Below, one piece after another: positions 54,473-63,216 of a DNA stretch of 64,000 bases. The position numbers and the translations under genes are program-made. Origin of the DNA: Cellulophaga fucicola (lineage in GTDB: Bacteria; Bacteroidota; Bacteroidia; Flavobacteriales; Flavobacteriaceae); NCBI RefSeq assembly GCF_900119145.1, contig NZ_FPIY01000001.1, positions 310,001 through 374,000 on the forward strand, written 5' to 3'. Below the pieces are notes generated by a model. The model saw only the letters and a program-made list of their open reading frames with translations, made no database searches and was not told the origin of the DNA. Numbering within the stretch: position 1 is the stretch's first letter; every line of letters begins with the position of its first letter.

Positions 54473-55741
54473 ATGTTGCAATCTGTAAAATAATACAGAG
54501 GCTAATAAACCAATTAAAGAGAAACTTGCAAGCATAATAAAAACGTGTTGGTGTCCTAATTCACCAGGAGAATTATCTAGTAAAACACCCATTAAAGGAC
54601 CTGCAAAAATATCTGGCGTATAGCCAATAATAGAAATAAGCCCTACTGCAGTTCCTGTTAAAACTAGAGGTATGTGGCCTTCTTGCATAGTTGCAAAATA
54701 TAAAGAACGTACCGCATAAACACCGGTAACTGTAATTAAAATAGAGACTAAAAACAGCGTTGTACTTGTAGGTGTTATAATTCCAGAGGCAAATAGTAAA
54801 GATCCTAAAATACTAAGTATAAAACTTATAATAAGCCAAAGTGTAGTTTTGCTTCTATCTGCAATAAAACCTATTAAAATGCCAATAATAGGTCTAATAA
54901 AGAGTAAAAGTGTACCAATTTCGGCAGATTTCACCTCATTGTATAACATTACTTCTTTTGCGTAAAGAGAGAAAACATCTGTTATTTTATAGCCAACATA
55001 AGCACACAAAATAATTACCATTAACAACCAAATTGAGGGTATTTTTAAAACCGTTTTTATTTGGTGTGTAGATATAGACTGTATCTGTATTTCTTCTTCT
55101 TTTATACTATTAGACTTTAAAAAGAACCAGACAATAATGCCAATTACAACTATAATGCCAGATGTTACCCAAACAATATAATTAAAAGCTTCTGTTCTAT
55201 TTGCTAGGCTTGCTGTTTCTACAGCTCCAATTATAAATAAAGAAAATATAAAAACGCCTAAAGCACCAAAGCTAGCACCAACTAGTCCGCGACCACCATC
55301 TAAAAAGCCAAACGCTTTACCTTGCGAGGTATTTCCGCCCCAAACACGAGTAGCTTTTATCATTGGAGCCCAAAACAAGAAAATGGTTGTAAAACCCCAA
55401 TAACCGTACAATACTTTAAGTACAAAATAACTTGGATTAGCAGCAAGTACTAATCCGCCTAGAGCAGTAGCAAATAATGCCATCGCAATTAATTTTCTAG
55501 GAGGAAATCTATCAGCTATTGGTCCGCCTAATAAATAAGATGCCATAGCAACAAAACCATAAACAGAAAAACAAGTACCTAGCTCTAAATTGGTTAAATT
55601 AAAAACCTCTAATACGGTAGGTCTAAAAACTCTTGCTAAAACAAAAGGTAATATAAACACTGCTTCTCCAGATAAAATAAGGAGAAACAAATAGAGCCAG
55701 TTATGTTTTCTTTTAGTGTCGATAAATAGATTTTTGATTAT
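54449..55741 (-). CDS. Major facilitator superfamily transporter, start codon uncertain
   Basis: A polytopic transporter of about 430 residues with twelve likely helices. The motif between helices 2 and 3 (GGPIADRFPPRKLIA) is the MFS motif A variant. The substrate cannot be told. The only standard start, TTG at 55690, lies inside the first helix. The frame is open further upstream and includes the hydrophilic stretch KNLFIDTKRKHNWLYLFLL, which looks like a genuine cytoplasmic N-terminus, but it has no ATG, GTG or TTG. I give 55741 (an ATA codon, 5 bases after the upstream stop codon) as the likely N-terminal limit. It is downstream of the carboxylase gene on the same strand. Confidence 0.8.
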   Translation of the reverse strand: MIKNLFIDTKRKHNWLYLFLLILSGEAVFILPFVLARVFRPTVLEVFNLTNLELGTCFSVYGFVAMASYLLGGPIADRFPPRKLIAMALFATALGGLVLAANPSYFVLKVLYGYWGFTTIFLFWAPMIKATRVWGGNTSQGKAFGFLDGGRGLVGASFGALGVFIFSLFIIGAVETASLANRTEAFNYIVWVTSGIIVVIGIIVWFFLKSNSIKEEEIQIQSISTHQIKTVLKIPSIWLLMVIILCAYVGYKITDVFSLYAKEVMLYNEVKSAEIGTLLLFIRPIIGILIGFIADRSKTTLWLIISFILSILGSLLFASGIITPTSTTLFLVSILITVTGVYAVRSLYFATMQEGHIPLVLTGTAVGLISIIGYTPDIFAGPLMGVLLDNSPGELGHQHVFIMLASFSLIGLLASVLFYRLQHKKSANHN

Positions 55742-55745
55742 AAAA

Positions 55746-57374
55746 TTAAACCTGTATTACTCCTAAGTTAAAAGGCTTTTCAATAGGAGCGTGGTCTGCA
55801 GCTTCAATACCCATAGAGATCCATTTTCTAGTATCTAATGGGTCTATTACACCATCTGTCCATATGCGAGAAGCAGCATAATAAGGAGATATTTGCTCGT
55901 CATATCTAGCTTTCACTTTATCAAACAATTCTTTTTCTTTTTTCTCGTCTATTTCTTCTCCCTTTTTAAGTAAAGAAGCTTTTTCAATCTGCATTAAAAC
56001 TTTAGCGGCAGAATTACCACTCATTACAGCAAGTTCTGCACTTGGCCAAGCAGCAATTAATCTAGGATCGTATGCTTTACCACACATAGCATAATTACCA
56101 GCACCATAACTATTACCAATGACAATGGTAAATTTAGGAACAACAGAGTTGCTAACTGCGTTTACCATTTTAGCACCATCTTTAATTATACCGCTATGCT
56201 CACTTTTACTGCCTACCATAAAACCAGTAACATCTTGTAAGAATACAAGCGGAATTTTCTTTTGGTTACAGTTGGCAATAAAACGAGTAGATTTATCTGC
56301 GCTGTCATTATAAATAACGCCACCAAATTGCATTTCTCCTTTTTGTGTTTTTACCAATTTACGTTGGTTGGCAACTATACCAACAGCCCAGCCATTTATA
56401 CGACCATAGCCTGTAATTATAGTTTTTCCATAACCTTCTTTGTATTCTTCAAAATCAGAATCATCAACTAGACGCTTAATAATCTCAAGCATATCATACT
56501 GGTCACTTCTAGATTTTGGTAGAATACCATAAATATCTTTAGGATCTTCTTTAGGCTTTTTAGCTTCAATTCTATTAAAGCCAGCTTTATCGTAATCGCC
56601 AATTTTACTTACTAGATTTTTTATTTTATCTAAAGCATCAGCATCGTCTTTAGCTTTATAATCTGTAACTCCAGAAATCTCACAGTGTGTAGTTGCTCCA
56701 CCTAAAGTTTCGTTGTCAATATTTTCTCCAATAGCAGCTTTAACTAAATAACTACCAGCTAAAAATATACTAGCTGTTTTATCTACAATTATGGCTTCAT
56801 CACTCATAATTGGTAGGTAAGCACCACCAGCAACACAGCTTCCCATAATAGCAGAAATTTGAACAATTCCTATACTACTCATTCTGGCATTATTTCTAAA
56901 AATGCGTCCAAAGTGTTCCTTGTCCGGAAAAATTTCGTCTTGCATTGGTAAATAAACACCAGCACTATCTACCAAATATATAATTGGCAATTTATTTTCT
57001 ATTGCAATTTCTTGCGCTCTTAAGTTTTTCTTTCCGGTAATTGGGAACCAAGCACCAGCTTTAACCGTAGCATCATTAGCAACAACAATACATTGCTTGC
57101 CTTGTATATATCCCATTTTAACTACAACGCCACCAGAAGGGCAGCCACCGTGTTCTTTATACATACCTTCACCTGCAAAAGCAGCTATTTCTATAGCATC
57201 TGCTTTAGAATCTAATAAGTAGTCTATACGCTCTCTGGCAGTCATTTTACCTTTTGCGTGTTGTTTTTCAATTTTACTTTTGCCACCACCCAACTTTACT
57301 TTAGTCAGTTTATGTTTTAAATCTGATAAAAGGAGCTTGTTGTGATCTTCGTTCTTATTGAAATTTATATCCAT
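55746..57374 (-). CDS. Acyl-CoA carboxylase carboxyltransferase (beta) subunit, methylcrotonyl-CoA-like
   Basis: A 542-residue carboxyltransferase of the biotin-dependent acyl-CoA carboxylase family. The segments HGGCPSGGVVVKMGYI, NDATVKAGAWFPITGKKN and GATTHCEISGVTD, plus AIMGSCVAGGAYLPIMSDEA and GNSYGAGNYAMCG, resemble methylcrotonyl-CoA carboxylase beta more than propionyl-CoA carboxylase. It needs a biotin carboxylase/biotin carrier subunit, which is not adjacent. It probably works in leucine breakdown. The MFS gene follows at once on the same strand. Confidence 0.9.
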   Translation of the reverse strand: MDINFNKNEDHNKLLLSDLKHKLTKVKLGGGKSKIEKQHAKGKMTARERIDYLLDSKADAIEIAAFAGEGMYKEHGGCPSGGVVVKMGYIQGKQCIVVANDATVKAGAWFPITGKKNLRAQEIAIENKLPIIYLVDSAGVYLPMQDEIFPDKEHFGRIFRNNARMSSIGIVQISAIMGSCVAGGAYLPIMSDEAIIVDKTASIFLAGSYLVKAAIGENIDNETLGGATTHCEISGVTDYKAKDDADALDKIKNLVSKIGDYDKAGFNRIEAKKPKEDPKDIYGILPKSRSDQYDMLEIIKRLVDDSDFEEYKEGYGKTIITGYGRINGWAVGIVANQRKLVKTQKGEMQFGGVIYNDSADKSTRFIANCNQKKIPLVFLQDVTGFMVGSKSEHSGIIKDGAKMVNAVSNSVVPKFTIVIGNSYGAGNYAMCGKAYDPRLIAAWPSAELAVMSGNSAAKVLMQIEKASLLKKGEEIDEKKEKELFDKVKARYDEQISPYYAASRIWTDGVIDPLDTRKWISMGIEAADHAPIEKPFNLGVIQV

Positions 57375-57466
57375 TCTTTAAAAATTGCTTTAGACCATAA
57401 AGATAAGTGGAATAATATATATGATATTGATTAACTTTGATAAAATATATAAATAAAGTTATTTTA

Positions 57467-58450
57467 ATGCGAGATAAAATACGCTGGGGAATTATAGGGT
57501 TAGGTAATATAGCTGAAAAATTTGCTAAAGATTTAGCTTTGGTTAAAGATGCGGAACTGGTTTCTGTATCTTCTAGAAACGTAGAAAAAGGCACATATTT
57601 TGCAGAAAAACATAGTGTAAAAAACAGATACTCTAGCGCGGTAGATTTATGTAATTGTAAAGATGTAGATGTAGTTTATATTGCTACGCCACATACAATA
57701 CATGCAGAATTAGCTATTTTAGCTATGAACAGTGGTAAGCATGTTTTATGCGAAAAACCAATGGGTGTTAATACAACACAAGTAGAAAAAATGATAACAG
57801 CATCTATAAAAAACAATGTTTTTTTAATGGAAGCTTTATGGAGTAGGTTTCTGCCATCTATACAAAAAGTAAAAGAAATTGTAGATACTAAAGAATTAGG
57901 AGAAATAAGCTATTTAAAGTCTGACTTTGCCTTTTACGGCTTAGATAGAGCAGAAGATAGCAGACTGTTAAATGCTAATTTAGCAGGAGGTTCTTTATTA
58001 GATATAGGTATTTACCCTGTGTTTTTAGCATATCTACTTTTAGGAAAACCTAAAGAAATACTAGCAACAGCAAACTTTTATAGTACAGGTATAGAAAAAC
58101 AGATTTCTATTATTTTTAAGTATGATAACGCACAGGCGCATTTGTATAGTGCATTAACTGCTAACACAGAAACTAGTTCAGAAATTTCTGGAGCTAAAGG
58201 ACTTCTAAAATTAGAAACCAGATGGCACGAAGCAGAGGGTTATTATATTGAAAAAAATAGAGAAAAAGAATACTTTAAAACTCCTAAATTAGGTATAGGG
58301 TATACGCACGAAATTAAAGAAGTAAATACATGTATTAGAAACGGAAAAATAGAAAGTGAACTATGGTCGCATCAAAATAGTTTGGATTTAATACATTTAT
58401 TAGATCAAATTAGAGAAAAAACAAACATAGTTTTTCCTTTTGAAGCCTAA
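57467..58450 (+). CDS. Gfo/Idh/MocA-family oxidoreductase
   Basis: A 327-residue NAD(P)-dependent oxidoreductase from the ATG at 57467. The Rossmann motif is WGIIGLGNIAEKFA (about 5-18), the EKP motif is CEKPMG (about 92-97), and the C-terminal alpha/beta domain has GGSLLDIGIYPV with the substrate-region Asp. The length and motifs resemble trans-1,2-dihydrobenzenediol/D-xylose dehydrogenase-like members. The substrate cannot be told. It is divergent from the carboxylase gene and ends 65 bp before the small membrane protein gene. Confidence 0.92.
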   Translation: MRDKIRWGIIGLGNIAEKFAKDLALVKDAELVSVSSRNVEKGTYFAEKHSVKNRYSSAVDLCNCKDVDVVYIATPHTIHAELAILAMNSGKHVLCEKPMGVNTTQVEKMITASIKNNVFLMEALWSRFLPSIQKVKEIVDTKELGEISYLKSDFAFYGLDRAEDSRLLNANLAGGSLLDIGIYPVFLAYLLLGKPKEILATANFYSTGIEKQISIIFKYDNAQAHLYSALTANTETSSEISGAKGLLKLETRWHEAEGYYIEKNREKEYFKTPKLGIGYTHEIKEVNTCIRNGKIESELWSHQNSLDLIHLLDQIREKTNIVFPFEA

Positions 58451-58515
58451 TTTATTAGGTATTTTCCCCATAAAATTACGATATTTGACAATTACTAAAC
58501 CAACAAAATTTGAAG

Positions 58516-58692
58516 ATGAATAAAAATACAGTTTTAGCGTGGGCTACATTTATTATGATATTTGTAGGTTTGGCGCTAATTGCACTAGGTGCTTTTAGAT
58601 ATGATGATGTTGCCGGATGGGGATTTGCAGCCGTAGGTTTTGGCTTTTTTGCTATTGCATGGGTTTTTAATGCACTTAAAGGTAGAGTGTAA
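58516..58692 (+). CDS. CAL67264-family small membrane protein
   Basis: A 58-residue protein with two transmembrane helices (about 5-25 and 34-53), from the ATG at 58516. It is highly conserved in Flavobacteriaceae and recognised by its name family; the FRYDDVAGWGFAAVGFGFF and WVFNALKGRV segments are typical. No function is known. A strong terminator follows. Confidence 0.85.
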   Translation: MNKNTVLAWATFIMIFVGLALIALGAFRYDDVAGWGFAAVGFGFFAIAWVFNALKGRV

Positions 58693-58705
58693 AACATAAA
58701 ATATT

Positions 58706-58747
58706 AAGGCAAAACAGTATTAACCATACACTGTTTTGCCTTTTTTT
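58706..58747 (+). terminator. Terminator of the small membrane protein gene
   Basis: A perfect 13-bp stem AAGGCAAAACAGT / ACTGTTTTGCCTT with an 11-base loop, followed by T5. Confidence 0.93.
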
Positions 58748-58782
58748 AATTGAATTATTTAATAACTAATAACATAAAAAAT

Positions 58783-60474
58783 ATGTCTGACGATAAGAAA
58801 GTCATTTTTTCAATGTCTGGTGTAACAAAAACCTTTAAAACGGCCAATACTCCAGTATTAAAAAATATATATTTAAGTTTCTTTTATGGTGCCAAAATTG
58901 GTATTCTAGGTCTTAACGGCTCTGGTAAATCTACCTTATTAAAAATTATAGCAGGTTTAGATAAAAACTATCAAGGAGATGTTGTTTTTTCTCCTGGGTA
59001 TAATGTTGGCTATTTAGAGCAAGAGCCTAAATTAGACGAAGATAAAACTGTAATAGAAATAGTAAAGGAAGGTGTTGCAGAAACTGTAGCTATTTTAGAT
59101 GAGTACAATAAGATAAACGATATGTTTGGCTTAGAAGAAGTGTATTCTGATGCAGATAAAATGGACAAGTTAATGGCTAGACAAGCTGTTTTACAAGATC
59201 AGATAGATGCTAGTAACGCTTGGGAATTAGATACTAAATTAGAAATTGCTATGGATGCTTTACGTACTCCAGATGGCGATAAAAAGATTAGTGTATTATC
59301 TGGTGGTGAGCGCAGAAGAGTTGCTTTATGTAGACTGTTATTACAAGAACCAGAAATTTTGCTTTTAGATGAGCCTACTAACCACTTGGATGCAGAATCT
59401 GTACACTGGTTAGAGCATCATTTAGCACAATATAAAGGTACTGTTATTGCTGTAACGCACGATAGATACTTTTTAGATAACGTAGCTGGTTGGATTTTAG
59501 AATTAGATAGAGGTGAAGGTATTCCTTGGAAAGGAAACTACTCTAGTTGGTTAGATCAGAAATCTAAGCGTATGGCAGATGAAAGCAAAGTAGCCTCTAA
59601 ACGTCAAAAAACATTAGAACGAGAGTTAGAATGGGTGCGTCAAGGTCCAAAAGGGCGTCAAAGCAAACAAAAGGCACGTTTAAAGAATTACGACAAATTA
59701 ATGAGTCAAGATCAAAAACAGCTTGACGATAAGTTGGAGATTTACATACCTAACGGTCCGCGTTTAGGAACTAATGTAATAGAAGCAAAAGGTGTTAGTA
59801 AAGCTTTTGATGATAAATTACTTTATGAAGATTTAAACTTTAGCTTGCCACAAGCAGGTATTGTTGGTATTATTGGTCCTAATGGTGCTGGTAAAACAAC
59901 AATATTTAGAATGATAATGGGAGAGGAAACTCCGGATAAGGGAGAGTTTAGTGTTGGTGAGACTGCTAAAATTGCTTATGTAGACCAAAGTCACTCTAAT
60001 ATAGACCCAGAAAAAACAATCTGGCAAAACTTTAGTGATGAGCAAGAGTTGGTAATGATGGGTGGTAAGCAAGTAAACTCTAGAGCTTATTTAAGTAGAT
60101 TTAACTTCTCTGGTAGTGAGCAAAACAAAAAAGTAAGTATGTTGTCTGGTGGTGAGCGTAACCGTTTACACTTAGCAATGACGTTAAAAGAAGAGGGTAA
60201 CGTTTTACTTTTAGATGAGCCAACAAACGACTTGGATGTAAATACTTTACGTGCCTTAGAAGAAGGTTTAGATAACTTTGCAGGTTGTGCTGTTGTTATC
60301 TCTCACGATAGATGGTTTTTAGATCGTATATGTACACATATATTGGCTTTTGAAGGTGATTCTCAAGTCTATTTCTTTGAAGGGTCTTTCTCTGATTATG
60401 AAGAGAATAAGAAGAAACGTTTAGGTGGAGATTTAATGCCAAAACGTATTAAATATAAAAAGTTAATTAGATAA
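58783..60474 (+). CDS. ettA: ABC-F ATPase EttA, energy-dependent translational throttle
   Basis: A 563-residue soluble protein from the ATG at 58783; an upstream TTG would add a meaningless N-terminus. NBD1 has Walker A GLNGSGKS, signature LSGGERRR and Walker B ILLLDEPTNHLD; NBD2 has GPNGAGKT, LSGGERNR and VLLLDEPTNDLD. The arm and the basic linker (GPKGRQSKQKARLKNYD) are intact. EttA binds the ribosomal E site and gates entry into elongation according to ATP level. Both ATPase sites are complete, in contrast to the YbiT-like paralogue at 18424. Confidence 0.96.
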   Translation: MSDDKKVIFSMSGVTKTFKTANTPVLKNIYLSFFYGAKIGILGLNGSGKSTLLKIIAGLDKNYQGDVVFSPGYNVGYLEQEPKLDEDKTVIEIVKEGVAETVAILDEYNKINDMFGLEEVYSDADKMDKLMARQAVLQDQIDASNAWELDTKLEIAMDALRTPDGDKKISVLSGGERRRVALCRLLLQEPEILLLDEPTNHLDAESVHWLEHHLAQYKGTVIAVTHDRYFLDNVAGWILELDRGEGIPWKGNYSSWLDQKSKRMADESKVASKRQKTLERELEWVRQGPKGRQSKQKARLKNYDKLMSQDQKQLDDKLEIYIPNGPRLGTNVIEAKGVSKAFDDKLLYEDLNFSLPQAGIVGIIGPNGAGKTTIFRMIMGEETPDKGEFSVGETAKIAYVDQSHSNIDPEKTIWQNFSDEQELVMMGGKQVNSRAYLSRFNFSGSEQNKKVSMLSGGERNRLHLAMTLKEEGNVLLLDEPTNDLDVNTLRALEEGLDNFAGCAVVISHDRWFLDRICTHILAFEGDSQVYFFEGSFSDYEENKKKRLGGDLMPKRIKYKKLIR

Positions 60475-60495
60475 TTTTCTAATTACTACAATAAT

Positions 60496-60532
60496 AAAAA
60501 AGCTCCTTAGAATTATCTAAGGAGCTTTTTTG
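60496..60532. terminator. Bidirectional terminator after ettA
   Basis: A perfect 16-bp stem AAAAAAGCTCCTTAGA / TCTAAGGAGCTTTTTT with an ATTA loop, between convergent genes. Confidence 0.95.
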
Positions 60533-60535
60533 GTT

Positions 60536-61654
60536 TTATAAGTTTTTACGATACGTTCTACGTCTTCTAAAAATTTCAGGATCAAAATTTTTCCAGATTT
60601 GCCTAATGGCTGTATTTTCTTCTAATTCTGGAGTTCTAATACAATTTTCTATATTTTTAGCTTTAAAGGTTTTGTAGCATTCATTAAAAAGAATGGCAGT
60701 TACACCTTTGTTTTGGTAGTCTGGATGTACACCTATTAAATAAAATATAACATCCTTACTGTGCTTTTTAGCTTGTAATAAGTGGTACGCACCAAACGGA
60801 AATAATTTTCCTTTTGATTTTTGTAATGCTTTTGAAAAAGAAGGCATCACTATAGAAAATGCAATGATTTTATCATTCTTATCTAAAACAAATTTTATGT
60901 ATTCTGGATTTATAAAACTGATGTATTTCTTTTTAAAGTGTTCTTTCTGTATGTCGTTTATAGGAACAAATGAAGCTAATGAAGCGTAAGACTCGTTAAA
61001 AAGATCGAACATTTCATCTGCTAAAGGCATTACCTCTTTAGTTTTTGTAAAGTTCATTTCTTTTAAGTTGTATCGCTTTTTTATTAGCGCTTGTATTCTT
61101 TTAAAAAATTCAGGTTTAACATTAGAAAACGGAAATTTGTTTTCTAAGTATTCTTTTTCCTTTTTAAAGTCTAAACGCTCATAGTGGTGTACATAATAAG
61201 GGTGGTTGTACCAAGTGATCATATTACCTATATGGTCGTAGCCTTCTGTTACAACACCAACTTTATCTAGATTAGAAAAGCCCACAGGACCTTCCATATA
61301 TTCTAAATCGTTTAACTTACCTAATTCTTCAACCTTTTGTAAAAGTGCTTCAGATACGTTTGTGTCATCAACAAAATCAAACCAACCAAAGCGCATCTTT
61401 TTTACTTTTTGCTGCTTAATTTCAATCCAATTAATCATGGCAGCAACTCTACCTACAAGTTTGTCTCCATCGTAAGCTAGAAAAAACCAAGCGTCTGCAT
61501 CTTTAAAAACAGGATTTTTATCTTTGTTAAAAGAATCTAATTCGTCACTAATAATGGGTGGTACCCAATATGGAGAATCTTTATATATGGTAAACGGAAA
61601 TTTTACAAATTTCTTTAATTCAGAAGTCGTTTTAGCTTCAACAATAGTAATCAT
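60536..61654 (-). CDS. YghO-type acetyltransferase-like protein
   Basis: A 372-residue cytoplasmic protein with a GNAT-like fold in the C-terminal half: VIFYLIGVHPDYQNKGVTAILFNE holds the acetyl-CoA loop (QNKGV) and the following helix. The N-terminal half (FVKFPFTIYKDSPYWVPP, EGPVGFSNLDKVGV) is typical of the YghO family rather than simple GNATs. The substrate is unknown. It is monocistronic and converges on ettA, its stop lying only 4 bases from the terminator stem. Confidence 0.87.
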   Translation of the reverse strand: MITIVEAKTTSELKKFVKFPFTIYKDSPYWVPPIISDELDSFNKDKNPVFKDADAWFFLAYDGDKLVGRVAAMINWIEIKQQKVKKMRFGWFDFVDDTNVSEALLQKVEELGKLNDLEYMEGPVGFSNLDKVGVVTEGYDHIGNMITWYNHPYYVHHYERLDFKKEKEYLENKFPFSNVKPEFFKRIQALIKKRYNLKEMNFTKTKEVMPLADEMFDLFNESYASLASFVPINDIQKEHFKKKYISFINPEYIKFVLDKNDKIIAFSIVMPSFSKALQKSKGKLFPFGAYHLLQAKKHSKDVIFYLIGVHPDYQNKGVTAILFNECYKTFKAKNIENCIRTPELEENTAIRQIWKNFDPEIFRRRRTYRKNL

Positions 61655-61730
61655 ATTCTAATATCTTTTTGCTACATCAATATTAGGGATATTAATTAAT
61701 AAGAGAAAGCTTGTGGTTTACTATTTTATT

Positions 61731-62756
61731 TTAAAAATCAATTGGCTCGTCGTCCTTAGATTTTTTCTTCTTTTTACCCTTTTTTGCTTTTGCTGCTCTT
61801 TTTGCTTCTTTTTGAGATTTCTTTAAATCTTTTTTTCTGATTTTTCCGTCTTTAGTAGTTGCATTTTGGTCTTCTATAGCAATTTGTTTGTCTTTATGGT
61901 TGTCTATTCTGTATGAAAAACCCGCTGTAGCAAACATTCTTGTTGGTGTATCTTTTATGTTGGCACCTAAATTAAAATCTACTTGCATATTTTCTGCAAT
62001 TAAATAAGCAGTACCTCCTCTGAAAACTACATCAGAATATCTATCGCTTTTAATACCTTGATTTTCTACAAAAACACTCCATTTAGGATTCCTTAGTGCG
62101 TGAGATAAAGAAACTACATAATTCCATTCTGGAAAATCTGTACCTATTCTGTCATAAGCTACATTTGTAATAAGTACAAATTTAGAAGATAATCTACTTT
62201 GTGTAGCAATCATACCTCTTGGAGATATTGTTGCTTCATTTGGGTAAAACGGATTGTCTCCTAAAACAAAGTTTGCTCCTGCATATACAGAAATGGCAGG
62301 AATTAAATTTTTAAGTTGAAATGTGTTGTTCGCTTTCCAGCTGTATAAATCTGGCTTGTTAGCTTCTTCACTTTTATAAGGATCAAAAATTAAATATTTA
62401 AGTCCAATTCTATTTCTTCTAAAATCTGTAAATTTTTGATCTGGAAAACCAATAGCTGAATATGTTCTGTTTTCGTTGGTGTATGTAGCTTCGTAAATAA
62501 GTTCTAATTCTTCAAAAAGTAAACCATATCTAAGGGCTAAATCTACACCTAAAAACTTAGAATCTGTTTGTAGTGTGTTGTGGCTTTGTTTTTCATAAGA
62601 AACTCCAAATTCTGATTGTATAACACCTGTGCCAATTGCGTATGCACTTACAGATTGTCCTGGTCTGTTAGAGTTTATAACGTCTGTATATTGTGATATT
62701 CCTAAAAAAGGAAGTGTAAATAGAAATAAAGAGAATATTTTTTTTAAGTTTTTCAT
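61731..62756 (-). CDS. Outer-membrane transporter-like protein (Phenol_MetA_deg type) with basic C-terminal tail
   Basis: A 341-residue protein with a signal peptide ending LGISQ. Residues about 25-285 form alternating beta strands of a likely outer-membrane barrel (NRPGQSVSAYAIGTGVIQSEFG is the family-like start). After the last strand (FSYRI) comes a 55-residue tail that is very rich in Lys (KDLKKSQKEAKRAAKAKKG, then more Lys), ending in DDEPIDF. A barrel ending in a basic, unfolded tail is unusual. The family is thought to be outer-membrane but the transported substrate is unknown. It stands alone, upstream of the acetyltransferase gene. Confidence 0.85.
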   Translation of the reverse strand: MKNLKKIFSLFLFTLPFLGISQYTDVINSNRPGQSVSAYAIGTGVIQSEFGVSYEKQSHNTLQTDSKFLGVDLALRYGLLFEELELIYEATYTNENRTYSAIGFPDQKFTDFRRNRIGLKYLIFDPYKSEEANKPDLYSWKANNTFQLKNLIPAISVYAGANFVLGDNPFYPNEATISPRGMIATQSRLSSKFVLITNVAYDRIGTDFPEWNYVVSLSHALRNPKWSVFVENQGIKSDRYSDVVFRGGTAYLIAENMQVDFNLGANIKDTPTRMFATAGFSYRIDNHKDKQIAIEDQNATTKDGKIRKKDLKKSQKEAKRAAKAKKGKKKKKSKDDEPIDF

Positions 62757-62831
62757 ATCAGTAAGGTTGCCTAAAAGTCACTTTTATTATTATTTTAAGA
62801 GAATTACTCTTTATATACAACGACAGAATTG

Positions 62832-62839
62832 TATTTTTG
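62832..62839 (+). promoter_or_regulatory. -7 box of the DUF4834 gene
   Basis: TATTTTTG, a full TAnnTTTG match, 21 bases before the ATG at 62861. Confidence 0.5.
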
Positions 62840-62860
62840 ATATAAATTTTTACAACAATT

Positions 62861-63115
62861 ATGAATTTTTTAATAGCCATTCTAGTAATTATTGCGGTTT
62901 ATTACCTGTTAAAGTTTTTGGTGCGCCTGTTTGCGCCTAAAATGATGAATTATGCAGCTAAAAAAACGGAAGAACATTTGAAGAAAAAATTTGAGCAATT
63001 TGCTCAAGACTCTAATCAGAATACAACAAATAGTACTACAACTAAAAAAGATAAATTTAAGTCTAACCCATCTAAAAAAGTTGGGGAATATATAGATTTT
63101 GAAGAAGTAGAGTAG
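62861..63115 (+). CDS. DUF4834-family small membrane protein
   Basis: An 84-residue protein with one N-terminal transmembrane helix (about 2-24, NFLIAILVIIAVYYLLKFLV), a short basic amphipathic region and a hydrophilic tail ending GEYIDFEEVE, which is the typical end of DUF4834. It is conserved in flavobacteria and its function is unknown. It precedes the YfhO-family gene by 101 bp, with a weak hairpin (AACAATT / AATTGTT, 63153-63170) between them. Confidence 0.85.
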   Translation: MNFLIAILVIIAVYYLLKFLVRLFAPKMMNYAAKKTEEHLKKKFEQFAQDSNQNTTNSTTTKKDKFKSNPSKKVGEYIDFEEVE

Positions 63116-63216
63116 TACTAGATACAACCAACCAAAATTATATTAGTAGTCTAACAATTGCTTAATTGTTGTTTACTAGTGTTATGTGTGATAATTTTAA
63201 CAACACTAAAAACGAA

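Noticed and set aside
62629-62940. Plus-strand frame of 103 codons between the barrel gene and DUF4834
   Set aside because: It overlaps both flanking genes and has no recognisable domain or promoter; shadow frame.
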